NCBI RefSeq assembly: GCF_003130255.1 | Contig: NZ_NRCN01000001.1 | Span: 862,501-926,500, forward strand | Length of the DNA: 64,000 nt | Direction: 5' to 3' | From: Aggregatibacter kilianii | Lineage (GTDB): Bacteria > Pseudomonadota > Gammaproteobacteria > Enterobacterales > Pasteurellaceae | In this document: piece by piece, positions 9,587-17,830 of the stretch | Numbering within the stretch: position 1 is the first letter of the stretch | Layout: every line of letters begins with the position of its first letter | The notes under the pieces: model-generated | Told to the model about the DNA's origin: nothing | What the model saw: only the letters and a program-made list of their open reading frames with translations | Database searches by the model: none | Position numbers and translations under genes: made by a program

Positions 9587-9767
9587 AATTGAAATGGAAA
9601 TGAGTGCAGTTTATGCTAGTGCAAAAAGTTCTTTATCTAAACCAAAATTTTTTGGCGCTAAAGCTGTTGTTGATCTAGGAGATTCACAGAAAAATGATGA
9701 TTATCATAAGACTGGATGTATATTGTCTGCTAGATTTGTTGTAAGTTATTTAAAGGAATATTTGTAA
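9587..9767 (+). pseudogene. C-terminal stub of a phosphorylase-superfamily nucleosidase
   Basis: The frame beginning GIEMEMSAVYASAK and ending in LSARFVVSYLKEYL matches the last 60 or so residues of purine-nucleoside-phosphorylase-type nucleosidase domains. It keeps the nucleoside-binding ME pair and the pattern D.GDSQKNDDYH...SARF. Everything N-terminal is missing and is replaced by the tnsC-derived repeat in another reading frame. A TTG-started frame from 9534 crosses the junction but would not make a folded enzyme. Such domains occur as effectors in bacterial immune proteins, so this is probably the remnant of lost cargo. Confidence 0.7.
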
Positions 9768-9918
9768 TGTAATATTTTTAAATATCCTTTTTTAACATAG
9801 AATTACGCTCTTTATCTGCCACTCCAAGAAATGCCTTTCACAATATTGTTTGGAAAGGCTTTGCAGACGGTGTCACTTAGTATTGGATGTTGAACCAAGT
9901 TCTGGCTATTACCCTAAA

Positions 9919-10161
9919 TTACTTAGAGCTATTTTTTTCTAATTTAGAAAAGGTATTTGGGAATTTTTCATGATATTCATCAATTTGAACATGAGAAAGA
10001 TTTTCTGAGCTTTTTACACCCAATTTATCTTTAACATTATCAATAATTCCAATTAATTGTGCTCGGTTATTTTCTGTTTCTCGATATCCATGCTTACTTA
10101 AAAAGTGATTTAATTCCCAATCTTCAGACGTATTTATGTATTTTCCTCTAGGCTTAGACAT
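9919..10161 (-). CDS. Small hypothetical protein, weakly DUF3606-like
   Basis: An 80-residue cytoplasmic protein starting MSKPRGKYINTSEDWELNHFL. The ATG at 10161 follows GAGGAAATCATC; the open frame to 10188 adds nine residues with no ribosome site. The segment YINTSEDWELNHFLSKHGY has the spacing of the short DUF3606 family (pattern IN..ED.E..YW..K.G), but the match is by eye and weak. The rest is charged and helical in character. It is leftward, between the nucleosidase stub and another small gene. Its role is unknown. Confidence 0.5.
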   Translation of the reverse strand: MSKPRGKYINTSEDWELNHFLSKHGYRETENNRAQLIGIIDNVKDKLGVKSSENLSHVQIDEYHEKFPNTFSKLEKNSSK

Positions 10162-10286
10162 GATGATTTCCTCTATAAAAACTAGCACCTAAAAAATGTT
10201 TTAGTTTCATTAAAGCTAGCTAGTGTGTATATTGGGGCTAATAGATAAATATCAAGTTATACTTGACCTAAGTGGAGTTTTAGTTG

Positions 10287-10535
10287 TCATCTAGGGCAGC
10301 CTCTAATTTTATATCCGAAAAATTCTCTATCTATACGGAATGCTTCACGCCACTCACGCAGGTAACGTTTTTCAAGATGATTCCCTTTGATGATTGCGAG
10401 TCGGCGATCAAACCGTCTTAAAATATGTGGAATCGTTGCAAAGGCAATCATTTCATCCTCTTTTTGCTCTTGTTCAAGCCATAGTTTGAATTGTTGTTTA
10501 AGAGACAAAGTAGATTCGTTGTTTGTACTGTTCAT
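10287..10535 (-). CDS. Small hypothetical protein in transposon cargo
   Basis: An 82-residue basic protein (MNSTNNESTLSLKQQFKLWLEQ...) that I do not recognise. The ATG at 10535 has a strong, well-spaced ribosome site (TGGAG, five bases before the ATG), so I prefer it to the frame opening at 10562. The middle is rich in Arg and aromatic residues (HILRRFDRRLAIIKG; REWREAFRIDREFFGY), which could suit nucleic-acid binding. A hairpin (CCAGTT...AACTGG, 10543-10566) lies over its upstream region. It has the same orientation as the gene at 9919-10161. Confidence 0.5.
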   Translation of the reverse strand: MNSTNNESTLSLKQQFKLWLEQEQKEDEMIAFATIPHILRRFDRRLAIIKGNHLEKRYLREWREAFRIDREFFGYKIRGCPR

Positions 10536-10767
10536 ATAAGCTCCAGTTAGTTTGGTTGACAACTGGGCACTACTTTAGCAGTCGAGCGATTTCTGCCGAG
10601 AAATCCATTTCAATTTTTTTCGAGCGAGATCGCAAAAATAACAAATTTTTACATAAAAACCGTATTTTTATGTACAGAGGAATGCCTTTTAGAGTAAAAT
10701 CCCAGTACAATAAATTAACATTCAAGCCATTGACTATGTCGTTATACGCCAACTCTAGGATTACTTT

Positions 10768-11517
10768 ATGACTTTACCAACCAAACTTAAAGCAGAGCCA
10801 TTAATCGATGCTATTTTCGAATGTCGTTTAGCTACAAGAGAAAACATCCCTTTATCTGGGATTTTTCCAGGTATCTTGTTTTCAAGTATAAAGGATGAAG
10901 AAAAATTTTTAGAGAGATTACCACAGTATGATATACCAGAGTTTATTCGAAAAAATGAACCTAACATGAAGTATCTCCCACTAATTAGGGTTAAGTTATC
11001 AGATTACCATGTACTGATTGGTGATAATAGCATTTCCATCTCTTGTATTTTACCATATAAAGGCTGGGGAAGTTTTAAAGAAAAAATAAAATCAATATTA
11101 TCAATACTTATTGATAATAATTTAATTGAAAGCATTGAAAGATTTTCAATTAAATATATTGATTTAATTGAAGCTGATAGTATTGAAGAGCAAGTCAACT
11201 TGGTTGATATATCCCTATCTATAGGAGATGAGAAGTTAGAAAATCAACCATACCAAATTAGAATGGATATTATAAAAAATGGTTTAATGAATATAATTCA
11301 AATTATATCTAATGCAACATATGAAGATTTAAACAAAACAAAGAATGGTGTAATAATTGATATTGATTCGATAAAGATAATTAACAGCACTATTGAACAA
11401 TTAAAAGATAACTTGGAAAATGATTTAGAGGAAATACATCAAACAAGTAAATCTATATTTTTTAGCTGTCTTAAAGAAGAAACAATTAAAAAGACATTAG
11501 GAGCTGAATATGATTAA
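10768..11517 (+). CDS. TIGR04255 family protein (first gene of a three-gene cassette)
   Basis: A 249-residue soluble protein. The opening LKAEPLIDAIFECRL and the closing pattern of a long helix followed by H..SKSIFFSCL and G.EYD are characteristic of TIGR04255, a sporadically distributed bacterial family of unknown function. The region is much more AT rich than the tns genes and uses many AAA, ATA and TTA codons, which suggests recent acquisition. Its stop overlaps the next start by 8 bases (ATGATTAA), so the pair is translationally coupled. Position in transposon cargo and the compact operon make a defence or host-interference role plausible, but this is inference. Confidence 0.72.
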   Translation: MTLPTKLKAEPLIDAIFECRLATRENIPLSGIFPGILFSSIKDEEKFLERLPQYDIPEFIRKNEPNMKYLPLIRVKLSDYHVLIGDNSISISCILPYKGWGSFKEKIKSILSILIDNNLIESIERFSIKYIDLIEADSIEEQVNLVDISLSIGDEKLENQPYQIRMDIIKNGLMNIIQIISNATYEDLNKTKNGVIIDIDSIKIINSTIEQLKDNLENDLEEIHQTSKSIFFSCLKEETIKKTLGAEYD

Positions 11518-11851
11518 TTACAACTCAAAAACGAGCAGCACAAACTCAATTCTTCTTAATATGATTTTGTCTATTTTGATATTAAATAGCACTATTGATT
11601 CTAGTTATGTAGAAAAAGCAAATTCACATTATCAAAGCAAACATAATATATCATCTAGCCCATATTCATCTAAAAGTATAGATGAAACATTTTCAATTAA
11701 CTCTAAATATAAAAAAATAGACCATAATGAAAATGAAATCTTAAAAAATTTGAATGTATTTTTGGCAAGTTTACTTTCTGAGCAAGAATCTCTTGGAGAG
11801 GAGTTCTCCAAAGTGCTATTTGATGATATTTTTGATTTATACCAAAGTTAA
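11510..11851 (+). CDS. Hypothetical small protein, middle gene of the TIGR04255 cassette
   Basis: A 113-residue unrecognised protein whose start overlaps the end of the TIGR04255 gene by 8 bases. The N-terminal 26 residues contain a short hydrophobic stretch (SILLNMILSILILNS), which could be a helix or a weak membrane anchor. The middle is polar and rich in Ser, Asn and Lys, and so likely disordered. The end is acidic (SLGEEFSKVLFDDIFDLYQ). The layout of hydrophobic N-terminus, disordered linker and acidic C-terminal helix would suit an adaptor between its two neighbours, but no function can be assigned. Confidence 0.6.
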   Translation: MINYNSKTSSTNSILLNMILSILILNSTIDSSYVEKANSHYQSKHNISSSPYSSKSIDETFSINSKYKKIDHNENEILKNLNVFLASLLSEQESLGEEFSKVLFDDIFDLYQS

Positions 11852-11859
11852 TTGATTTT

Positions 11860-12486
11860 ATGGATGCAAATATTTTAGATAATATTGTTGAACATATACC
11901 GTTTTATTTGACGCAAGATAAAGATGCTAAAGAGGGATTTGTAAAGAACTTAGAAAATTTCCCAAACAATATTAATTATTACACGTCATATTACCCAAAT
12001 GATGAATTACAAGGTGATGGATGGGAAGGGTTGGATATTGTTGATGTAGTAACTTCAAGAAAGCGCTCTATAAAAGGGATAATACTAAGCAATAGCTGTG
12101 ATATTTCAACAGAAAATAAAAGAGAACTACCTCCAAATATTCTTTTTGCTCCTATTGTAGAGCTAGAAGTATATAGGAATAGATTAATAAAAGCAGGAAT
12201 TGCAGAAAACCAAATAAACTCAAAAATTGAGGCAATTAAAAAGCAAAAAGTAACATCTTTGTTTTATCTTCCTACAATGGGAAACTTTCCTGAATCAATA
12301 GTTATTTTTGATGATGTACGTTCTCTTCCAATGCATTATTTTCAAGGTAAGAAATCATCGCAAATAATTAAAAAGGTGTTTACCCTAAGCCAGTTTGGGT
12401 TTTATTTGTTTCTATTTAAAATCTCTATTCATTTTTGTCGTTTCCATGAAAAAGTATTAAGGGACACCCCTCCAGTACAATCATAA
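11860..12486 (+). CDS. Hypothetical protein with an LSNSCDIS motif, third gene of the TIGR04255 cassette
   Basis: A 208-residue protein, starting 8 bases after the previous stop. It has the segment GIILSNSCDIS followed by PPNILFAPIVEL. A hydrophobic strand, a Ser-Cys-Asp motif and a later API/V strand recur in several uncharacterised bacterial families, but I cannot name the family. Further on are a lysine-rich helix (about residues 115-130) and a hydrophobic aromatic stretch (SQFGFYLFLFKISIHFCRF) near the end. No catalytic motif is evident. A bidirectional terminator follows, so the cassette is a closed three-gene unit. Confidence 0.62.
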   Translation: MDANILDNIVEHIPFYLTQDKDAKEGFVKNLENFPNNINYYTSYYPNDELQGDGWEGLDIVDVVTSRKRSIKGIILSNSCDISTENKRELPPNILFAPIVELEVYRNRLIKAGIAENQINSKIEAIKKQKVTSLFYLPTMGNFPESIVIFDDVRSLPMHYFQGKKSSQIIKKVFTLSQFGFYLFLFKISIHFCRFHEKVLRDTPPVQS

Positions 12487-12493
12487 TAAAAGA

Positions 12494-12527
12494 AAATGTG
12501 ATATTCGATAATGTCACATTTCTTTTT
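12494..12527. terminator. Bidirectional terminator between the cargo cassette and tnsF
   Basis: AAATGTGA (12494-12501) pairs with TCACATTT (12514-12521). T runs follow in both directions (CTTTTTT on the plus strand, TTTTC...TTTT on the minus strand). It separates the rightward cassette from the converging tns operon. Confidence 0.82.
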
Positions 12528-12529
12528 TA

Positions 12530-13945
12530 TCATTTTAATTTACATATAATATCTTGCGGTAGGAAATAATCCTTATTTCCACTATGGTAGTAGGCTACAC
12601 CATTAACCAGTAAGATACTGTCTCGTTTAGGTTTTTTGACCTCTATACTATGCAGACTATATAGCACCACATAAATCAGCTCCATTTGTTCGTTATCGGT
12701 AAGCTTGGACTTTTTGTAGAGTTCAACTAACCGTCGAGCACAATGTTTTTTAAGCTGTTTAGCCTTAATTTGCTGAATCAATTTACAGTCGATTTCAAGT
12801 TCTCGGTGATACTCCGATTTCAAGTGGTTGATAAAACCTGTTATTGCCGCCGTTTGACCTGACTTTTCCACAAGATACTGGTTTAATTGGTCTTGTGTCG
12901 GGTAATCCGTAATCTCGTTAGCGCTGATTAGGTCTATCGCAGGCTGCAAGGCTAATCGTACTGATTTAAGTGAAGTTTTACCCTCATCACATCGCCGTTG
13001 TAATTTCTGATAATAGCTTGCGATACAATGTACTGACTTTTTGAGTTTATTAAAGAGTGCTTGTATGCGTTCTAATTCCGCTAAATCGTCTTTCAAGGCT
13101 TCATCAATGACAACTTGATTCGTATCAAGTAACCAACGCAATATCGTTAAATTGGCACGTAACCCATTTGGTTTAAAGTGTGTTACCAATTCCGCATAAT
13201 CAGGAATTTTCTGCCAAATATCATCACAATCAATGAAGAAGCGCATAAAATCTGAGCTTTTACGCAAAGCAACGCCGATACCACACTTTCGCATATACCA
13301 GAAAATGAATTTCTTATAGGCGGTTTTTATTGCTTTATTGCGAAAGATATGAACATTCAACCGAATCATGTTGAATAACAGGGTTCGTCTTGCACAATCA
13401 GGGCAAACATTACCGTAACCCGATGGCATTTCACCTTTGCATTTCGGGCAAATTGAAAGTAACTTTTCGTCACATTTCTTGCACAACTGTTTCTCTTGGT
13501 TATAAACCTTACGATAACGACGGCAATTCTTACAAGTTGCAAAGGTATATCGACGATAGCACTGCAAACAGATAGATTCGTTCGTTACTGGTGAACGGTA
13601 TCTGTCGCGTGTCATTTTACAACATTCTGAACATTCTATTTCCTCTCGAAAATAACGAATACAAGAACTACATACTGCACCGTAGCGACTTACCATTCCA
13701 ATTTCAAATGTACCCGCTTCTTTACCGCAGCGCACGCAATCCGTTAATTTTTCGCATTCAAGACAAAGTTCACCCTCGCGGTGAATACGCTTGAGTTGTC
13801 CGCACCGCTTACAAGTATTTTTCTTAAACCATTGAGCGTAGCAATTTGCGCAATAATATTCCTCTTGGAATTTGCGTGTGACTTGAGCTTTGCCACAAAT
13901 AGAGCAACTATTTCTCTTTTGAGAGCGAATCTTGGTGATTTTCAT
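12530..13945 (-). CDS. tnsF: TnsF-like comM target selector (zinc ribbons plus inactive tyrosine-recombinase fold)
   Basis: A 471-residue protein in two parts. Residues about 14-190 carry twelve CxxC pairs, enough for six zinc ribbons. The rest resembles a tyrosine recombinase: a helical core-binding region (QDQLNQYLVEKSGQTAAITGFINHL) and then the start of a catalytic fold (MELIYVVLYSLHSIEV). In that fold the GLR-SE arginine motif is replaced, and no HxxR box or nucleophilic Tyr follows. TnsF of Tn6022-like transposons, with its inactivated recombinase domain, is known to direct insertion into comM, exactly where this element lies. The ATG overlaps the tniQ stop (ATGA), so I place the start at 13945. 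It is the last gene of the tnsABC-tniQ-tnsF operon. Confidence 0.8.
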   Translation of the reverse strand: MKITKIRSQKRNSCSICGKAQVTRKFQEEYYCANCYAQWFKKNTCKRCGQLKRIHREGELCLECEKLTDCVRCGKEAGTFEIGMVSRYGAVCSSCIRYFREEIECSECCKMTRDRYRSPVTNESICLQCYRRYTFATCKNCRRYRKVYNQEKQLCKKCDEKLLSICPKCKGEMPSGYGNVCPDCARRTLLFNMIRLNVHIFRNKAIKTAYKKFIFWYMRKCGIGVALRKSSDFMRFFIDCDDIWQKIPDYAELVTHFKPNGLRANLTILRWLLDTNQVVIDEALKDDLAELERIQALFNKLKKSVHCIASYYQKLQRRCDEGKTSLKSVRLALQPAIDLISANEITDYPTQDQLNQYLVEKSGQTAAITGFINHLKSEYHRELEIDCKLIQQIKAKQLKKHCARRLVELYKKSKLTDNEQMELIYVVLYSLHSIEVKKPKRDSILLVNGVAYYHSGNKDYFLPQDIICKLK

Positions 13946-15060
13946 GCTACGATTTTTAACTGTCGTTTTAAGCGTTCCCATTGACGGTTTAGACTTAAAA
14001 CAGAATCGGTTTTAGGTTTATTGGTTACTGTTTTACGGTTTACGGTTTTGCCTTCTGGTGCATATTTAAAGAGTGTATCAAGCTCCGTAGGGTAGTTTTC
14101 AAAGGCAAACGCCTTTTGTGTTATACCGCTTTGTTGAATAGCCTGAATGAAATCCTTACTTGATAAATTTAGGATTTTAATCGCGTTTACCAGTAAATTT
14201 TTACGTTCTTCAACAGGAAGTTGTTCAAACGCAAGGGCGGTTTTGGTTTGGCATATTTCTGCTTGGAAAATGCCACATTCTTCCACAAATCTTGCAAAAG
14301 CGTGAGTAGATTTTGCGAGTGCTACACACCGAACAAAATTGATGAAGGAACGCAATATAGCAAAGTATATTTGTGCATCCACACGTTTTCCAAAACATTC
14401 ACCTGAATTAGTCATAAACACGTTATCAAGCGTTTCCATTGTTGCGATTTCTATTTCATTAAGTGCTGTTGTAGCAACCTGTAATTTCTCACCACATTGA
14501 TGACAGTAATTTAAGTGTCGTTTTTCTGCGGAAAGCAAATGAGGTTGATACAGTTCGCCACAACAAGGGCATTTAGATTCAAGTAAAACTTGATGTTTCG
14601 AACAACCAAAATGCCACGCAAAACGCCATTCATTACGCAAATAAGGTGTTTCCTCTAAGCAACAAGGACAATAAGATTGACCGACACGAAAAGTGCGATT
14701 ACGCGAACCTCTTGAAATCACCCACTTCGCTTGACCTTTAATAAGGGTGCTTTCGCCATTAATCGGTCTCAATACGGAATAAAGCGAATGGTTGGCTAAG
14801 TTTACCTGCTGATTAAACGATAACGCCCTAATATCTTCATAAATCTTCGGTGCAATCGGTTCAAACCCTCTATCTAAATCATATATCCATAGTCGCCACT
14901 TATCCCAATAAAAGCCAGTAAAAATGATAGGCTCTGTGCCACAATCTAATGCAGCACGAATAAGCCATGAACTAATGCTTTCACTTGGGTAAAGCGATGT
15001 TCGGATAACACCTGATTTTACCTGATAATTTTTCGAAAGCCCTGTGTTGGTTGTACCCAT
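13942..15060 (-). CDS. tniQ: TniQ/TnsD family target-selection protein
   Basis: A 372-residue TniQ-family protein. The N-terminal motif YPSESISSWLIRAA is the family signature. Zinc-binding clusters follow: CPCC with H.GCSKH near residues 130-160, then CPCC and CHQC. TniQ/TnsD proteins bind target DNA or a partner selector and recruit TnsC. At 372 residues it is shorter than Tn7 TnsD (508), as expected where another protein, here TnsF, reads the target. The frame opens at 15060 inside tnsC, a 43-base overlap; a later start is possible. Its first codons lie in the 71-bp segment repeated behind tnsE. Confidence 0.9.
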   Translation of the reverse strand: MGTTNTGLSKNYQVKSGVIRTSLYPSESISSWLIRAALDCGTEPIIFTGFYWDKWRLWIYDLDRGFEPIAPKIYEDIRALSFNQQVNLANHSLYSVLRPINGESTLIKGQAKWVISRGSRNRTFRVGQSYCPCCLEETPYLRNEWRFAWHFGCSKHQVLLESKCPCCGELYQPHLLSAEKRHLNYCHQCGEKLQVATTALNEIEIATMETLDNVFMTNSGECFGKRVDAQIYFAILRSFINFVRCVALAKSTHAFARFVEECGIFQAEICQTKTALAFEQLPVEERKNLLVNAIKILNLSSKDFIQAIQQSGITQKAFAFENYPTELDTLFKYAPEGKTVNRKTVTNKPKTDSVLSLNRQWERLKRQLKIVA

Positions 15061-15911
15061 GAGTTATGCTCAATAATGTCTAAAGTAATTTGCTCTGTAC
15101 CTGTATTGATAGCTTCAACAGCACAGGCAGTTAATAAGCGATGTACGTTCCCTAAGTTACCACCTGAAATCGTATGGATTTTGGTTGCTAACTCTGGCGA
15201 TTGAAGATTAGAACATTTCTTCAATGGCAAAATACCTTGAAATTGGAAGAGTAATTTTTGAAAATCCTTATCCAATTTCCACGTTGGCAACTCCGCTACA
15301 TCAAAACGACTGGCGTGCTGCGGATCGGTGTGTAAAACACGGATTGCATCTTTTGTACCTACGCCTACAATCGGAATCTGCAACTCATTACATAGCATCT
15401 TAATCGCATTCATCACTTGGCGTTGTAAACGCGGTGTACCTACAAGCAATGAATGAAATTCGTCAATAATCAGCATTTTCACCTTGTACTCACGGAATAA
15501 GTGAATCGTCTGATAACGCAATTTAGCTACGCTATCCGTTGGTCGATATGGAACATAAAAACGCTCCAGTAACGAGATATAAAGCTCTTTTTCATTTGCA
15601 CTCGGCGGTGCTTCTGCCAAAATAATGGGGCGTATCCCGTCCGACTGGCTGTCCACGAAAGGTATGCCGTACAAATCATAAAAGTGTCGAATAAGCGTAG
15701 TTTTCCCATTGTTAGAATCACCGACTACCAACAAATTGAACATACGAGGGCGTTTCGGCTTATTCATTAAGGAAACTAAATTCTCAATAATTCGATTCGC
15801 AACAGCATAACCTACCCAACGTGGTTTATCTAAAAACTCAATCCGTTCCTGATTGCTTGCAGTCACTAAATGACGGAATTTTTCGTGAACATACTCATAT
15901 TGTTTTTCCAT
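15018..15911 (-). CDS. tnsC: Transposition regulator ATPase TnsC
   Basis: An AAA+ ATPase (297 residues) that links the target selector to the TnsAB transposase and mediates target immunity. Walker A GDSNNGKT is at residues 64-71 and Walker B MLIIDE at 146-151. A later GGNLGNVHRLL segment fits the sensor 2 region. It is short compared with Tn7 TnsC (555) and closer to TniB-like forms. The start shares one base with the tnsB stop (TAATG). Its last 71 bases or so recur inverted at 9516-9586. Confidence 0.93.
   Translation of the reverse strand: MEKQYEYVHEKFRHLVTASNQERIEFLDKPRWVGYAVANRIIENLVSLMNKPKRPRMFNLLVVGDSNNGKTTLIRHFYDLYGIPFVDSQSDGIRPIILAEAPPSANEKELYISLLERFYVPYRPTDSVAKLRYQTIHLFREYKVKMLIIDEFHSLLVGTPRLQRQVMNAIKMLCNELQIPIVGVGTKDAIRVLHTDPQHASRFDVAELPTWKLDKDFQKLLFQFQGILPLKKCSNLQSPELATKIHTISGGNLGNVHRLLTACAVEAINTGTEQITLDIIEHNSWVQPTQGFRKIIR
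15021..15091 (-). repeat. 71-bp inverted repeat, copy 2 (native tnsC/tniQ junction)
   Basis: This is the parental copy, spanning the tnsC 3' end and the tniQ start. It is identical to 9516-9586 on the opposite strand except for one T/G difference in the codon after HN (TCA here, GCA there). Confidence 0.95.
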
Positions 15912-17830
15912 TATTCAATATCTCCAAACGTGAACTCATTATCTAAAAGCAAGTTAGAAGCAGGTGTTTTGACTGTTTCTGTTGGTTTGCTTTCGGGTAA
16001 ACTTGTTGGGATCACTACCTTACTTTTCGCGTGGACTTTCTGCCGTTGAGCCAGTCTCCGAGCTTTCTTCGTCCGCAGTGCAGACTGTTCAACCAATTCA
16101 CGCATTTCAGTTAATGCATCGTGGATCTGCTGCGAGTGAATGAGTTTTTCATCTTTATCTTTCAAGAACTGACGAACCTGTTTGTATTCCCAAATACTCA
16201 TATCAGGTAAAGACTGGTCGGCAAACGGAATCGGGAAATAACATTTCAACTTCGGATCATAGAACCAAATCCTGCCGATATTACGAGGATCTCGACGGAA
16301 TAAAAATTCCTTGCTCTTACCGCTTTCATCGGAATCGTTAATGTACATATTAAGTGCCACATCATAGTAACGTAAACCATCAATCGTTACGCCATTATGC
16401 TGAATAGTCCGTTTTTCACTTGGCAAGAAATCAAGTAACACTGTTTGTTCATCAACAGGCAGTTGCGGATAACCACAACCAACGTGATCTTTATCACCCA
16501 AAATCCCTAATTTCCATTTTTGAACAGGCGACATACCTAAAGCAGAGTGAGTCCGTTTGTGATACACGTTTACAATGTAGTTAACCAGCCATGTTTCAAA
16601 TTCATCTAAGGTCATCACGGCTTCAGCTTCCGATTGATAAGTATCTTTCTCTTTCGTGTTCGAGAATGTTGTACCACTCAAACCGTGAACTTCTTTCATA
16701 AACGTACCGATCACACGCTCAATGTGTCCGCCAAATTCAGGACGGCCAACAGGACGGAACTCAAGGGCTATGCCGTGTGCCTCACAAGATTTTGATAAAT
16801 CAAGCGAGCGGAAATCTGCACCGTTATCAACATGGATTTTATTTGGATAACCAAACACCCCCCATTCACCTTTCACATTATGATCTAGTAATAGGCGTTC
16901 TTTCGGCAAAATGCTGCGAGCAATACACATTGCAACCGATGTTACCGACGGTGCATCAAGTGATAGATAGTATCCAGTAATCATTCGGCTATATACATCC
17001 ATTGCCAATGTTAGGTAAGGTCTGCCAATCGGCTTACGATACTGGTTATCTACAATAATTAAATCAACAGGCGTATGGTCGATTTGAATAACACTTAAAG
17101 GAAAATCTACGTTCGGGAAGCTATTTGGCTTCGGCGTAAATTTATTTTTCGCTTTCTCTTTCTGCCCGCGTTTACGCAATCTTTCTTCTTCTGAAATACG
17201 CAAAATACGTTGTCGGATTGTGCGGCGACTTGGGCTATCAAGCCCTTTTTGACTGGCGACACGCTGCACTTCACGGATCGTCTGTTCAATCGTTGGGCGT
17301 TGTTTATGTAGATAAAACTCATTGATAACCACTGTCACCAACTCATCTTGTTCTTTGCTTAAACGCGAATTACCTTCCGCCCAGCCACGCTTGCGACTTA
17401 CTAAACCAGCGATAGAGCCGAGAGAGTTGTACGCTTGGATCCAACGATATAAACTTCGATCACTCACCCCCACTTCTTTTGCACGTTCTTTTACAGAAGC
17501 AGGACAATGTTGTTCATAATTAAGCAACGGCTTAATCATTTCGTATTTTTCTAACGCTTTTTCCCAGTATTCGTCGCTGATGGCACTTAAATCAACAGAA
17601 ACATCTTCGCGTTCATTCACTTTCAAATTTTCAAGCTGATGAATACTGGCAATCTTACTTTGGCGAGTATGAAGGTTTCGGATCATCACTTGTGCATCTT
17701 CATCTAAATACTCAATCAACTCATATTGTTCGCCATCTTCGCAGTTTACATAAACGTTGCCTTTTTGCAGAATTAGGCGACCACGCTCTAATCGACCGTG
17801 ATAGCGAGGATGAATAAATCCTTTAGTCAT
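15911..17830 (-). CDS. tnsB: DDE transposase TnsB
   Basis: This retroviral-integrase-type transposase cleaves and joins the 3' transposon ends. With the start at 17830 it has 639 residues. The N-terminal helix-turn-helix domain (CPASVKERAKEVGVSDRSLYRW) binds the end repeats. The catalytic triad is visible: D251 in QIDHTPVD, D335 in HVDNGADF and E371 in GGHIERVIG. A C-terminal TnsC-contact tail rich in Lys and Pro follows. I chose the ATG at 17830 because it overlaps the tnsA stop (ATGACTAA); the open frame reaches 17872. tnsC follows with a one-base overlap. Confidence 0.95.
   Translation of the reverse strand: MTKGFIHPRYHGRLERGRLILQKGNVYVNCEDGEQYELIEYLDEDAQVMIRNLHTRQSKIASIHQLENLKVNEREDVSVDLSAISDEYWEKALEKYEMIKPLLNYEQHCPASVKERAKEVGVSDRSLYRWIQAYNSLGSIAGLVSRKRGWAEGNSRLSKEQDELVTVVINEFYLHKQRPTIEQTIREVQRVASQKGLDSPSRRTIRQRILRISEEERLRKRGQKEKAKNKFTPKPNSFPNVDFPLSVIQIDHTPVDLIIVDNQYRKPIGRPYLTLAMDVYSRMITGYYLSLDAPSVTSVAMCIARSILPKERLLLDHNVKGEWGVFGYPNKIHVDNGADFRSLDLSKSCEAHGIALEFRPVGRPEFGGHIERVIGTFMKEVHGLSGTTFSNTKEKDTYQSEAEAVMTLDEFETWLVNYIVNVYHKRTHSALGMSPVQKWKLGILGDKDHVGCGYPQLPVDEQTVLLDFLPSEKRTIQHNGVTIDGLRYYDVALNMYINDSDESGKSKEFLFRRDPRNIGRIWFYDPKLKCYFPIPFADQSLPDMSIWEYKQVRQFLKDKDEKLIHSQQIHDALTEMRELVEQSALRTKKARRLAQRQKVHAKSKVVIPTSLPESKPTETVKTPASNLLLDNEFTFGDIE

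Noticed and set aside
9534-9767. A TTG-started 77-codon frame as a complete gene
   Set aside because: Its first 17 codons are out-of-frame tnsC/tniQ repeat sequence, and the rest is only the C-terminal end of a nucleosidase; treated as a stub.
9833-9859. Hairpin GCCTTTC...GAAAGGC between the nucleosidase stub and the next gene
   Set aside because: Only seven base pairs and no T run; not strong enough to call a terminator.
10523-10771. An 82-codon rightward frame and an overlapping 60-codon leftward frame before the TIGR04255 gene
   Set aside because: No ribosome site, no recognisable pattern, and they overlap the upstream region of better-supported genes.
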